Notes: generated from the sequence alone by a model not told the origin. 64,000 nt of DNA from an uncultured Saprospiraceae bacterium (GCA_937926205.1 CALEYL010000046.1:1-64000); one strand, 5' to 3'; counted from the stretch's first letter, positions 1 to 8,297 are shown. A program made the numbers and translations.

Positions 1-375
1 GGACAAACATACGAGTTTGCGCAGGCTAGCGTTTTTGGTTACTTTTTTGGCAATGAAAAAAGTGACTAACTGTAAATTGAGGGCTCAAATGTCAATCAAT
101 GAGCAAACTCTAATTGAGTATCATAACCACTATAGGAGCAGGAGCAATTATGCATAAAGCAAAAGGTAATCGGCATAGCAATCAGACAAGTTTTGCCCCT
201 GATCCGCATGACTCATGTTTGGGCGACGACAAAAAGCCATGCCTACAGGCAGGCAGGTAAGAAGAAATGAGAGCCGATGAAATGTTAGGTAAACTCCAGC
301 AAGCATTCAGGTAGATGTACGGAGTATTAACCGGGCGTTGATATGGGAACAATCACCAAAAGTATTTTACATACT
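1..375. other. Gene-free left edge
   Basis: No supported gene is seen. The short reading frames here are not protein-like. The stretch lies downstream of the PqqD-like gene, so any further gene of the lasso operon would have to start outside the window. A weak AT-rich hairpin (AAGTAT at 360-365 pairing with ATACTT at 371-376) touches the PqqD stop codon and could act as a terminator on the minus strand. Around 240-258 there is a copy of the CAGGCAGGCAGG-type sequence that recurs near 49.57 and 49.64 kb. Confidence 0.5.
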
Positions 376-645
376 TCACACCGTTTCGATCAAATGAACC
401 AGTTTCCGCGACAACATGTCATCCAGAAAAGCCTCCACGTCATTCCGGCAGGTTTCAGCATCCACATCGTACTCCGCCATGAAGCGTTGAACCAGTTCAT
501 CCAGAGTTGCCGGTTCGTCCAGCAACTCCCAGACCCGGCTGCCGACGTCATTTAATCCGAAATAGGCGTCTGCTTCAATACTCAGAATGATAATTTCATC
601 ATCAATTTTGCTGGTGAGCACGTCAGTTGTTTTGGAGAATTTCAT
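376..645 (-). CDS. PqqD-family RiPP recognition element protein (lasso B1-like)
   Basis: An 89-residue PqqD-fold protein. The hallmark is the run containing ADAYFGLNDVGSRVWELL (about residues 27-44), followed by a helical part ending in MLSRKLV. In lasso loci such stand-alone PqqD proteins (B1) bind the leader peptide and present it to the peptidase and cyclase. It is the last gene of the operon, 17 bp after the cysteine-cluster gene, and starts with ATG. The HPr-kinase-like gene, cyclase and precursor in the same operon support the lasso role. The family is clear; the leader-binding role is inferred from context. Confidence 0.88.
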   Translation of the reverse strand: MKFSKTTDVLTSKIDDEIIILSIEADAYFGLNDVGSRVWELLDEPATLDELVQRFMAEYDVDAETCRNDVEAFLDDMLSRKLVHLIETV

Positions 646-662
646 GAGACAGTTGTGTTTGT

Positions 663-1727
663 TTACGGTTGAACCGGAATCAGCATTTGCTTTTCCCGAA
701 GTCGCTGTATGATCCCGTTTGGACTGAGGAGTATCTGGAATGATAAATCAAAAATCTCTTTGGTATGGCGCCGGCCGTTAAATGCCTTCAATAAAGGAAT
801 CAATAAGGCAGACACTTCCACTTCCGTTGCGCCCAATTTGAGCAGGGCCTTTTCCCCGTCTTGTTGCACGATCTGGATATCCGGATGCAGCAACAGGTAA
901 TCAGGAACCACCGATTCCATAAAGGTTTTTTGGGTATTTGCCAGAGCAGCTTCCAGTATCTCGCGATCCTGGCCCGTAATGCGGCGAAATTCCTGCTGGC
1001 TCAAACCCTGGACGACTTCAAAACAGGCGGTGTAAAACGCTTCTTCTTTTCCTGCCCAATGTCGCCATAATTTTGCGTATTTATCCTCGTCGGTTTCGCC
1101 GAAATCCTTTTCTGCACGCAGGCTTTTCGACCACATAGAATCCATCAGAATGGCTTCCGGCGGCCAACCCAGCTTCAGCAAGGCATATTTGGTCAACTCC
1201 CGCTCCGCCAGCATCAGGTAGTCATTTAACTTCTGCCAGAAAGCATCTCCTGCTTTTCCTCCGACGGAAGAACAAAAAAAGGTCACACACAAATTCTCCC
1301 GGTATTTCCAGATGCTGCACGATCCGGCATCGTAATAAGGACACAGCAGCGATTCCACTTCCTGCCGGGCTGCTTTGTGAAAACCTTCCTCTACCTGGTA
1401 AAGGGCTTTTCTTTTAACGGCATAATCAGCCGGTGGAATGATGCCATAAGGAGTAACGCCAATTCTGCCGGAAATCTTTTCCCGAATCCGGGCCCGGCCG
1501 ACAGAAAAATCCCAACTGGTGTCCGCAAAAATCCCGCCTGCAAGATAATTTGCCAGATGTGGGTGGTAGTCGCAGCATTTGGTATCGAGAAAAGGACTTC
1601 GCGGTGAACGGCAACGGGTACAATTTTCACAGGTGGCAATGGATTCTTCCGGGAATTCCAGCCCCAATACCGGCTCAAAAAAAGGATGGTAAACGGGCGG
1701 AATTTTATCCTGCAATGGCTGCTTCAT
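663..1727 (-). CDS. Cysteine-cluster (YkgJ-like) protein of the lasso locus, unknown function
   Basis: A 354-residue protein without a signal peptide. The N-terminal half has a metal-site-like pattern: C-x2-C-x2-C (CENCTRC, about 33-39), then CCDYHPH (about 51-57), then CPYYDAGSCSIWKYRENLC and FFC (about 129-152). This resembles the YkgJ-type putative zinc/iron-chelating family. The C-terminal 80 residues, near LLIPLLKAFNGRRHTKEIF, look like a small helical PqqD- or winged-helix-like module, a weak impression. It lies between the kinase and PqqD genes, where a transglutaminase-like B2 peptidase would often be found; no Cys-His-Asp peptidase signature is recognisable. Function is unknown, but a role in lasso maturation is suggested by position. 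Confidence 0.6.
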   Translation of the reverse strand: MKQPLQDKIPPVYHPFFEPVLGLEFPEESIATCENCTRCRSPRSPFLDTKCCDYHPHLANYLAGGIFADTSWDFSVGRARIREKISGRIGVTPYGIIPPADYAVKRKALYQVEEGFHKAARQEVESLLCPYYDAGSCSIWKYRENLCVTFFCSSVGGKAGDAFWQKLNDYLMLAERELTKYALLKLGWPPEAILMDSMWSKSLRAEKDFGETDEDKYAKLWRHWAGKEEAFYTACFEVVQGLSQQEFRRITGQDREILEAALANTQKTFMESVVPDYLLLHPDIQIVQQDGEKALLKLGATEVEVSALLIPLLKAFNGRRHTKEIFDLSFQILLSPNGIIQRLREKQMLIPVQP

Positions 1728-1741
1728 GTTGTTTTATAATT

Positions 1742-1906
1742 AAGAGCTTGTTCGGGAATTCCTCAATTGGCTGTGAGTGGCAAATTTTATTTGATACCAC
1801 GTTAAATTTTTTCGCCATAGCTGCCGGCTATGTCTGCAAAATCTGCCTCGTCTAAAATAAAATTTTCTCACCCTCGCTCAATCAGAAAATCCCGAATAAG
1901 CTCTAA
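1742..1906. repeat. 165-bp inverted-repeat element (MITE-like)
   Basis: The ends are imperfect inverted repeats: AGAGCTTGTTCGGGAATT at the left and the reverse complement of AGAGCTTATTCGGGATTTT at the right. Inside there is a second nested inverted repeat (AAATTTTATTT against AAATAAAATTTT) and a central palindrome ATAGCTGCCGGCTAT, so the whole could fold into one long hairpin. It fills the gap between the kinase and cysteine-cluster genes and runs into the 3-prime end of the kinase gene, supplying its last codons and stop. Confidence 0.6.
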
Positions 1907-2828
1907 GAGCTTGTTCCACCAATTCATAAAGTTCATCTAAAGCAAAAGCGTTGGCAGGCCTAGTCAGCCGAAAAATCGGAACGGCTGCCGCCAAACGGCT
2001 GGAAAAAACAAAATGATTGGCGACCTGCCCCAGCCAGGGTATGGCCTCTCCCCGATAAATATTTGCGGCAATCGCATTGAAACGCTGAACGCCATTCAAC
2101 AACTCTATTTTAGGGCTGCTGAAAGCCTCCGGCGACAGTTCGATGATCGCATCCAATACCGTTTCCTCAATGGCCATTCCTTCCGCAGGTATGGGCAAAC
2201 GCCGTTTCTCCCAACCCTTCGAAAGAAAAGGCAAGGTATCCGGGTTGTGGTTCAGGGCAAGGGCTGAATCTTCCCACAATTTGATGTGCGGCAACGCAGG
2301 CCGGATCGCCGGGACGCCATCTTCCCGGTATTGCACCAAACTCACATCGTCCGTTACCAGCGTATACCCCCTGTTCATCCAGTAAGCGCTCAGTGTGGAT
2401 TTCCCCGCTCCCGAAGGACCAATGAACATCAGGCTCCTGCCGTTTCGGGATACGGTACTGCCGTGCAGGGGAAATGCGCCGCGCTGCAACAGAAAAATCC
2501 CCAAAGCCGTACCGAGTATGTAAATGCGACCATCTCCGAGGCGCACCCCGGGCAGGCGTTCAAGGACGATCTCTCCGGAAAGACCAATCCAGATATGCCC
2601 CATGCCTTCAATAAAAACAAGGGTGCCATCCGGGCCCGTACTCATATGCAGGCAGCCATGAATCAGGCTAACCGATGAAACGATTTGCTCATCAGGCATA
2701 AAGCCGGAAGCCAGACCTTCGCTTACTACCAGATCGTGCTTCTCTGAATCCGCAACAGCCAACTCCGGAAACGGGAAAGCAGACTTTAGGATAAGCCCCT
2801 GAAAGTGATAATGATAAACCAGCGCCAA
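1878..2828 (-). CDS. HPr kinase-like lasso peptide kinase
   Basis: A 316-residue protein of the HPr(Ser) kinase/phosphorylase-like family. It has a P-loop GPSGAGKST at about residue 136 followed by VTDDVSLV, the HprK-type acidic motif. Relatives in paeninodin-type lasso loci phosphorylate the C-terminal Ser of the precursor. Here the precursor, 101 bp upstream, ends in Ser-Ser, a matching substrate. The start appears to be TTG (2826-2828) because no in-frame ATG gives the usual YHYHFQGLILKSAFPFPEL beginning. The last nine or so residues (RAYSGFSD region) are encoded by the inverted-repeat element at 1742-1906, so the native C-terminus may have been replaced. Metabolic HPr control is unlikely in this context. 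Confidence 0.87.
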   Translation of the reverse strand: MALVYHYHFQGLILKSAFPFPELAVADSEKHDLVVSEGLASGFMPDEQIVSSVSLIHGCLHMSTGPDGTLVFIEGMGHIWIGLSGEIVLERLPGVRLGDGRIYILGTALGIFLLQRGAFPLHGSTVSRNGRSLMFIGPSGAGKSTLSAYWMNRGYTLVTDDVSLVQYREDGVPAIRPALPHIKLWEDSALALNHNPDTLPFLSKGWEKRRLPIPAEGMAIEETVLDAIIELSPEAFSSPKIELLNGVQRFNAIAANIYRGEAIPWLGQVANHFVFSSRLAAAVPIFRLTRPANAFALDELYELVEQALRAYSGFSD

Positions 2829-2929
2829 ATGAATGCTACAGGTAAGACACGCTATGAAATAAAAATACTGGGCTACATTTTGACTATATGTAAACCTATG
2901 ATATAATAAACCTTAATCTTAAATTAAAC

Positions 2930-3052
2930 TTACGACGAAGCCTTTTTTGCCTGCATCGAATCTGCCCCTAATTGAACTTGTGAACCCAAAGTTTCCTTAA
3001 CTTTGATTTCCGTAATGATCCGGGGCCTGGACCAAGTTTTAGTTTTCTGCAT
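2930..3052 (-). CDS. Lasso peptide precursor (40 residues)
   Basis: A small ORF that starts with an ATG inside the last codons of the cyclase gene (14-nt overlap) and stops 101 bp before the kinase gene. The leader (22 residues) carries WSRP, an aromatic-x2-Pro motif like the YxxP that B1 proteins recognise, and ends KVKETL with Thr at the penultimate leader position. The predicted core is GSQVQLGADSMQAKKASS: Gly1, Asp9 as ring acceptor giving a 9-membered macrolactam, a 9-residue tail, and a terminal Ser suited to the neighbouring kinase. Everything except the product itself is read from the sequence. The cleavage site is inferred from the Thr(-2)/Gly1 rule. The overlap suggests translational coupling to the cyclase. 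Confidence 0.85.
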   Translation of the reverse strand: MQKTKTWSRPRIITEIKVKETLGSQVQLGADSMQAKKASS

Positions 3053-4973
3053 GTTTGTTTCCATGGTAGTGTTTTAATGTTTTCTCAAAGTATAACCATC
3101 TTTCAAAGCCGTAGAGCATCAGCAGGTTATGCAAGCTCAACAGCTCTTCTGCAAATCTGCTGCTTTCCTGAATCATTTCCAAATTTGCAACAGCTTTTTT
3201 CAGGGCAACGCTGTTCAGAATCCCGCTTGAAATTTCATCAGGCCCTTCCAAAACCTCCGGCCGTGTCAGCGCCAGATACCCTTCGTACAGAATCTGAACA
3301 TAACGCGGCGAATACGCATTTTTGGTTTTACGGCCGGCGATTTGCTGCGGCACGCACTCCTGAATCGCTTTTCTGAACAAGCCCCTGTCTACCCCGCCGT
3401 ATTGGAGGATTTCAGGCGGAATGCCCAGCAGGAACTCAACGATTCTTTTGTCTGCAAGCGGATAGACAGCCTCCATCCCGCGCAGTGCAAACTGAACATC
3501 AAAATCTTCGCAAAAAGCATCCTCCGAACCAGACCAAAGGCTGCTTTTGTAGTTCAGACGCGCCGGACCAAAAGAAGTAACAGCCAAGCTCCGCAACAGC
3601 TTCCTGCGCTCCCCCGCGCGCCAGTTAACAGGCATGTGACCGACTTCAAAAGTTGGCGGATTTCCATTTAAACGCCGGTAAAAATCAATGAACCACAATG
3701 GCAGCAGCGGCAGCAGCAACTCTTTCTTCAGGAGCACACGCCCCGAACGACCGGTTTGGGCACGACGCATCCGGAAGAACCGAAACAAGGCCCCAAACCT
3801 CAAAGACAGCAACAAAAAAGGCATGGGTTTGAGGGACCAGTTGGAAGCCGCCACATCGCCAAAATACCCCAGAAATACCCGCCGGATGCCTTTCCCGTCC
3901 AACTGCGCGATGAGCGCTTCGTCTAAATAATGAAAAGCATTCACAGGCTGGTACTGCTGCTCAAAGGTATCGAACAAATTGCCGGTATAACTCAGGCCCG
4001 ATTCGTCTACGTATCCCGCCTCTATGTTTGGCCGGCTGCGTACGATCGTTTCGATGTAAGCCCGCTCATCCGTTTCCGCGCCTTCATAGTTATCCGGTAA
4101 TACGGCCGAACAGGTATGGATTTTACGCCCGCTTTTCAGCAACTCGTCGGCAGCGATGCAGGTGACGGCAGAAGAATCCAGGCCACCGCTCAGCAGACTA
4201 CCGGTCTCAAACCCGGTTCGCAAACGGTCACGAACCGCCTGCTCGAGCAACACGCGAAAAGCGTCGACATACTCCTCCGGTCGGGCAAAGCGGACTTTTT
4301 TTGCCGAGGCAGGGTCCCAATATTTTTTAACAGATAAACGCCCGTTAAGCACTTTTAGCCGCTGCGCCGGTGCGATGCGTTTTACCTCCTCCCAGATGGT
4401 TTGCGCCGCATCGGTTTGAATGCCGGCAACATACGCCAGTTGGAAGGACCTCGACTGTGTTCTGCTTACAAAAGGCAAATTCAGGAGGGCTTTCATGCCG
4501 GAAGACCAGACAAAAAAGCCATTCACGAAAGCATATACAAAAGGCTTAATTCCCAGATGATCCCGGGCACAAAAAAGGCACTGCGCTTTTTGATCCCAGA
4601 TTGCAAAAGCAAAATCCCCGAGAAGATGCGCCGGTGCTTCATCCCCCCATTTCAGATACGCCCAGCCAATCAATTCAGGGTCGGTGGCCGTTGCACGGCG
4701 GACAGCAGGCACCAGCAGCTGGTCCATCAGCCTTTCCCGTTCGTCCAGCCGGGCATCTGCGGCTATGACAAGCTGCCCGATGATGCAGGGCCCGGCTTCA
4801 AATTTCGACTCCGGCGTTACCGCCAGCAGCATCTGCCCCAAAGCAATGCCTTTGTCTTCCCATACCCATTGTCCATCGGGGCCGCGAAATTCAAGATCCC
4901 GGCGCATCCCTTCGATCAGGCTGGGGTCAACCGGCCTTCCGCTCGTATCCAATATCCCAAAAACAGCGCTCAT
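3039..4973 (-). CDS. Asparagine synthetase-like lasso cyclase (C protein)
   Basis: A 644-residue protein with an N-terminal class II glutaminase-like domain and a C-terminal ATP-pyrophosphatase domain. The sequence begins MSAVFGIL: residue 2 is Ser, not the Cys needed for glutamine hydrolysis, as is usual in lasso cyclases. The PP-loop SGGLDSSAV lies near residue 264. Such proteins adenylate the Asp/Glu side chain of the core and let the Gly1 amine attack it, closing the ring. The gene starts 1 bp after the nucleotidyltransferase stop and overlaps the precursor by 14 nt. An ordinary asparagine synthetase is unlikely given the missing Cys and the neighbours. Confidence 0.9.
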   Translation of the reverse strand: MSAVFGILDTSGRPVDPSLIEGMRRDLEFRGPDGQWVWEDKGIALGQMLLAVTPESKFEAGPCIIGQLVIAADARLDERERLMDQLLVPAVRRATATDPELIGWAYLKWGDEAPAHLLGDFAFAIWDQKAQCLFCARDHLGIKPFVYAFVNGFFVWSSGMKALLNLPFVSRTQSRSFQLAYVAGIQTDAAQTIWEEVKRIAPAQRLKVLNGRLSVKKYWDPASAKKVRFARPEEYVDAFRVLLEQAVRDRLRTGFETGSLLSGGLDSSAVTCIAADELLKSGRKIHTCSAVLPDNYEGAETDERAYIETIVRSRPNIEAGYVDESGLSYTGNLFDTFEQQYQPVNAFHYLDEALIAQLDGKGIRRVFLGYFGDVAASNWSLKPMPFLLLSLRFGALFRFFRMRRAQTGRSGRVLLKKELLLPLLPLWFIDFYRRLNGNPPTFEVGHMPVNWRAGERRKLLRSLAVTSFGPARLNYKSSLWSGSEDAFCEDFDVQFALRGMEAVYPLADKRIVEFLLGIPPEILQYGGVDRGLFRKAIQECVPQQIAGRKTKNAYSPRYVQILYEGYLALTRPEVLEGPDEISSGILNSVALKKAVANLEMIQESSRFAEELLSLHNLLMLYGFERWLYFEKTLKHYHGNKHAEN

Positions 4974-4974
4974 C

Positions 4975-6093
4975 TTAGCCCTTTGGCACTTTCCACTGGT
5001 CTATCTTTTGCTGAAAAACCCCGAGTAAAAAAGCCCATCCCATCCGCCACTTGTCCAGAAAGTGGTCGCGTGAGCGCAAATGAAACACCAGGCGGTTGAG
5101 GTAATACCCGCTTTCCCAGTAAGCCGTGGGCTTTTCGAGGTAATGCATCCGGTCGGCCACCAAACGTTGTATTTTCGGCGCGGCAACCGATTTTTCCAAA
5201 TCCGCAGGCAACGACAGCCCACATAGCACAGCAGCCAGGCCCAGGCCGCTGAGCACCACCGCTTCAGCCCCCAGTCTCCGGGCCTCTGACAGGATCCAAT
5301 GCCAGTCGAGCTCCGGTCCATGGAATGTCAGCAAGCCCGCGATGTCCAGCACTTGCTTGAGTTTGAGCCAGGCGTCTTTGCCCCCGTGGTGAAGGGCTGC
5401 CAGCAACAGGTTGGCAGATGGAGAAAAAACTGCCATCTGATTGCCCTGAAAAGACTGTTTTTCTACCTGGCTGATCAATTCAGGCATGCCGATGTCCATG
5501 CTGTATTTAAAATTGCCGAGGTTCCAGTGAAATTCAAAGTGGAACAGGCGCTTCCCATCCGCTGTTTTGTCAAAAGAAAAGTCGCCGTGCCTCCTGAAAA
5601 CCGCAGCTTCCGGCAATTTCCTCAGATTTTCGGGCGGAAGGTATCCCAGAGCCGTCATCACCCGGCACATGCCCCTGAAATCGCTTTTCTGAATAAAAAG
5701 GTCGATGTCGGCACATTCCCTGTCTGCAATTTGGGCATACGCCGAATGCGCCAGCCAGAAACCCTTAAAAGGAATGGCCATGATGCCCTCCTGCTCCAGG
5801 TGTTGCCGGACTTGCAGAAATGCCGCAACCATCGCCATCTGTTCTACCGCAACCTGGCGATGCGCAGCCTGGAACTGTTCCAAAACCATAGCCGGAACAA
5901 CTTCTGCCGGCATCCGCTTCAACAGCTTGTAAACCTGGGGAAGTATCTCGTGATTCTGGGACAGCACAAACAAGTCCGGCCAGTCGATCACAGCTTGTCG
6001 GGCAAGGCGGATCGCTTCCTGCACCCCCAGGTCTTCATCCCGGCGAATGGCCTGCCGAAGCAGTAAATAAGGCGCCGCGGAATCAGACTTCAT
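4975..6093 (-). CDS. Nucleotidyltransferase-family protein of the lasso locus
   Basis: Resembles the uncharacterised nucleotidyltransferase family found in lasso and other RiPP loci (PF14907 type). Near residue 120 it has a Pol-beta-like core: IPFKGFWLA, then DRECADIDLFI giving the paired acidic DID residues, and later HFEFHW. The frame can be extended to a TTG at 6123, but the ATG at 6093 (MKSDSAAPYLL) gives a natural start and 372 residues. Relatives in kinase-containing lasso clusters are thought to attach a nucleotide or sugar-phosphate group to a phosphorylated peptide. It is tightly coupled to the cyclase (1-bp gap), so it belongs to the operon. The substrate is inferred, not shown. Confidence 0.75.
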   Translation of the reverse strand: MKSDSAAPYLLLRQAIRRDEDLGVQEAIRLARQAVIDWPDLFVLSQNHEILPQVYKLLKRMPAEVVPAMVLEQFQAAHRQVAVEQMAMVAAFLQVRQHLEQEGIMAIPFKGFWLAHSAYAQIADRECADIDLFIQKSDFRGMCRVMTALGYLPPENLRKLPEAAVFRRHGDFSFDKTADGKRLFHFEFHWNLGNFKYSMDIGMPELISQVEKQSFQGNQMAVFSPSANLLLAALHHGGKDAWLKLKQVLDIAGLLTFHGPELDWHWILSEARRLGAEAVVLSGLGLAAVLCGLSLPADLEKSVAAPKIQRLVADRMHYLEKPTAYWESGYYLNRLVFHLRSRDHFLDKWRMGWAFLLGVFQQKIDQWKVPKG

Positions 6094-6159
6094 GCGCGGT
6101 GACAACAACGGTATGCCCTGCAAAATTGCGCGTCAAAGACCATATGAAAATGCGGAATA

Positions 6160-6813
6160 CTACGATCCGGCCGATGTTTTTACCATCCCCAAACTCCTCC
6201 CCTGCAGCTCTGTCTTCACCCAGCCATTCCGTTCATAAGCCCGGATGGCAGGAAGGTTGTCGGCCAGAACACTGAGTTGCAGTTTTCGGATGCCGTAAAT
6301 TTCTGTGGCCCGTCGCTCAAATTCCCGGAGCAAAACCGAACCGTAGCCTTTGCCCTGAAAAGCCGGATCCACGCCAATAACGACGAGGCCCACCTGAGGG
6401 TCCTGCGCCCGGTTCGCCTGTTGCGCCGCGTTGAAATGCGCTTTGGGCCGCAACCCAATTTTCATCAGCAGGTTGCGCCACAACAAAGGCCATTTGGCAC
6501 GCACTTCCGGATGAAACAACACCCACGGATGCGTGACAAAAGCCCATACCGCAGCTTTAAAACTGTGCTGCGCCATGCCGCTGGCCGAGCCGGTTCCCAG
6601 CGTGCCGTCACTGACGATGCCGCCGCAATACCCGGCGCAAAGGCCCTGTTCGTTTTCTAAGTGAAAAATAAAAGTTTTATCGGAGGAAAGATACCAGGAG
6701 AGCATGTGCGCTACATAGCGCCGGCCCAATGCCGAGGCCAGAGCGCCGGGGAAGGCTGCACAGTGGCAGCGGGCTATGGCAGGAAGGTCGTTTAAAGTGG
6801 TGGTTTTTAGCAT
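6160..6813 (-). CDS. GNAT-family N-acetyltransferase
   Basis: A 217-residue GNAT acetyltransferase when started at the ATG at 6813 (MLKTTTLNDLPAIARCH). A longer frame to 6858 would add 15 residues coded by a small palindrome (CCCGGAACGCTGTTCCGGG), so the shorter start is preferred. The acetyl-CoA loop is visible as VDPAFQGKGYGSVLL (about residue 160), followed by LSVLADNLPAIRAYERNGW. It sits about 65 bp upstream of the lasso nucleotidyltransferase in the same direction. Lasso acetylation is known, but this enzyme could equally be unrelated. Confidence 0.8.
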   Translation of the reverse strand: MLKTTTLNDLPAIARCHCAAFPGALASALGRRYVAHMLSWYLSSDKTFIFHLENEQGLCAGYCGGIVSDGTLGTGSASGMAQHSFKAAVWAFVTHPWVLFHPEVRAKWPLLWRNLLMKIGLRPKAHFNAAQQANRAQDPQVGLVVIGVDPAFQGKGYGSVLLREFERRATEIYGIRKLQLSVLADNLPAIRAYERNGWVKTELQGRSLGMVKTSAGS

Positions 6814-6859
6814 GAATGGGTGGTGGTCCTGTACCCCGGAACGCTGTTCCGGGAACACA

Positions 6860-7837
6860 TTACCCGCGCAGCGCTTTCACAAATGCGACTTCTACTTTCG
6901 CCAGGGCGGCAATCCGGGCATCCGAAAACTCAGGAAATTCAAGCAGTAATGCCAGGACAACCTCGCGGGCTTTCAGCTCGATGCCTTGCTCTTTTCCAAG
7001 TTCGATGCCTTGCTCTTTTCCAAGTTCGATGCCTTCTTCGATGCCTTGCTGAATGCCTTGTGCCTTTCCCTTTTTAATCAGCATATCATACGTACTCATA
7101 GCCAAATTTTTTATAGGTGGTGGTGTTTCCTCAACCAATTGCGTCCAATCTTCGTCGCTAAATTCGGTGGTTACCAACAAATAAACAAGAATTTTTTCAG
7201 GATAGTTTTTCTCCGGGTGCTTGTCTTCTGCTTCTTCTAAACTGTAAAACAGTAAGCGGATATTGGCTCTAAGGTAGTCTTTTTCACCCTGATGCTTTAG
7301 TGCCAATAGAGCATTAATCAGAAAATGAGCGTCCAATCGCAGGATTTCTTCGTCACTCAATCCGGATAAATCGGTAAGCAGGTAGTCGAACGCAGGCAAA
7401 TACGGCCGTATCGATTCGTCCCAATCCTCAAAACTTTCACTGAAATGCTTGAGTTCCCACCGCGTTTTACCGTGATACACGATAATCGGCACAATCAGCG
7501 GCAAGGGTTTCTTTTCCTGAACGGCTCGTTCCCATACTTCAAGCATGTACCGCAGCAACTGTAAATGCGGATCAGTCTGCGGGGTACTCTTGTGTTCGAA
7601 TAAAAAGGTGAGGTATGCCTCCCCTTTTTCTTTCAACGGACACCGATAAACAATGTCTGTAATATGCGTCCGGAGCTTACGACTTACAAACGAGCCCTCT
7701 ACCCGCTCAATCGCCTCAAAATGAAGCTTTCCCGCCAACTCCGCAGGCAAAAAATTTCTCAAATAATCCAGCGCGACTTCCGGCATGCCAAAACTTTGCC
7801 GAAAAAAATGGTCGTGTGGATGCCGGGGCTTTTCCAT
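6860..7837 (-). CDS. Rpn/PD-(D/E)XK nuclease family protein (transposase_31 type)
   Basis: A 325-residue protein starting MEKPRHPHDHFFRQSFGMPEVA, the hallmark beginning of the Rpn/YhgA family (PF04754). The PD-(D/E)XK core is seen as THITDIVY (Asp) followed by LTFLFEHKS (Glu-x-Lys). These proteins promote RecA-independent recombination in E. coli and are widespread accessory genes in Bacteroidota. Near the C-terminus an 8-residue unit GKEQGIEL is repeated about three times from a 24-bp DNA repeat (around 6985-7030), which can change in number. It lies upstream of the lasso operon, separated from the GNAT start by 46 bp. Confidence 0.85.
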   Translation of the reverse strand: MEKPRHPHDHFFRQSFGMPEVALDYLRNFLPAELAGKLHFEAIERVEGSFVSRKLRTHITDIVYRCPLKEKGEAYLTFLFEHKSTPQTDPHLQLLRYMLEVWERAVQEKKPLPLIVPIIVYHGKTRWELKHFSESFEDWDESIRPYLPAFDYLLTDLSGLSDEEILRLDAHFLINALLALKHQGEKDYLRANIRLLFYSLEEAEDKHPEKNYPEKILVYLLVTTEFSDEDWTQLVEETPPPIKNLAMSTYDMLIKKGKAQGIQQGIEEGIELGKEQGIELGKEQGIELKAREVVLALLLEFPEFSDARIAALAKVEVAFVKALRG

Positions 7838-7961
7838 GTGATTGGGTTTATTCCCGGCAATAATAACAAAAAGTTTTTAATTATTGCATTTAAAAACAAT
7901 TTATTTTGTCATCAATCCCTTTGAATAGGCTCATATTAACCTCTGGTCTCATTTCTCCCAA

Positions 7962-8145
7962 GGTGCAGCGCACCGCAACAGGGCGTTATAAAGGGGCCAT
8001 CCCGAAAAGGTAACACCTCTTTGGAAAGGTGTCACCTTGGGCGTCAGCCACTTAGTGAAATGGCCATTTTTCCCTTTCCCGGTGCAGCGCACCGCAATAT
8101 CATTAGCAATCCCGATTTCGGCGAATCATTAGGTGCAGCGCACCG
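7962..8145. repeat. Three GGTGCAGCGCACCG palindromes
   Basis: The 14-bp sequence GGTGCAGCGCACCG occurs at 7962-7975, 8081-8094 and 8132-8145. Each has 5-bp arms GGTGC/GCACC around AGC and is followed by CAACAGGGC, CAATATC or AAACAGGGC. They look like a REP family distinct from the CCCTGCGGG family further on. Confidence 0.7.
8004..8040. repeat. Short AAGGTAACACC/AAGGTGTCACCTT repeat, intact copy
   Basis: GAAAAGGTAACACC is followed directly by TCTTTGGAAAGGTGTCACCTT. The two halves recur separately at about 8203-8216 and 9033-9065, as if a copy there was split by the repeat material between them. Confidence 0.6.
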
Positions 8146-8297
8146 AAACAGGGCATGCAGCAGGGTCTTCATACATCCCATTTTACCAGCGTATTCGCGA
8201 AAAGGTAACACCGCTAAGCTTCTGCTGCGCATATTTATTGTGTGTAGCTGCATTGCTGATCGTTATCTTATCTTTTATTCACTAGCAGCTTGTCACT

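Noticed and set aside
1878..2828. HPr kinase acting in carbon catabolite control
   Set aside because: No PTS genes are nearby; the operon has a lasso cyclase, PqqD-like protein and Ser-ending precursor.
4401..5099. 232-residue frame on the plus strand
   Set aside because: It is antisense to the lasso cyclase gene, whose family motifs are clear.
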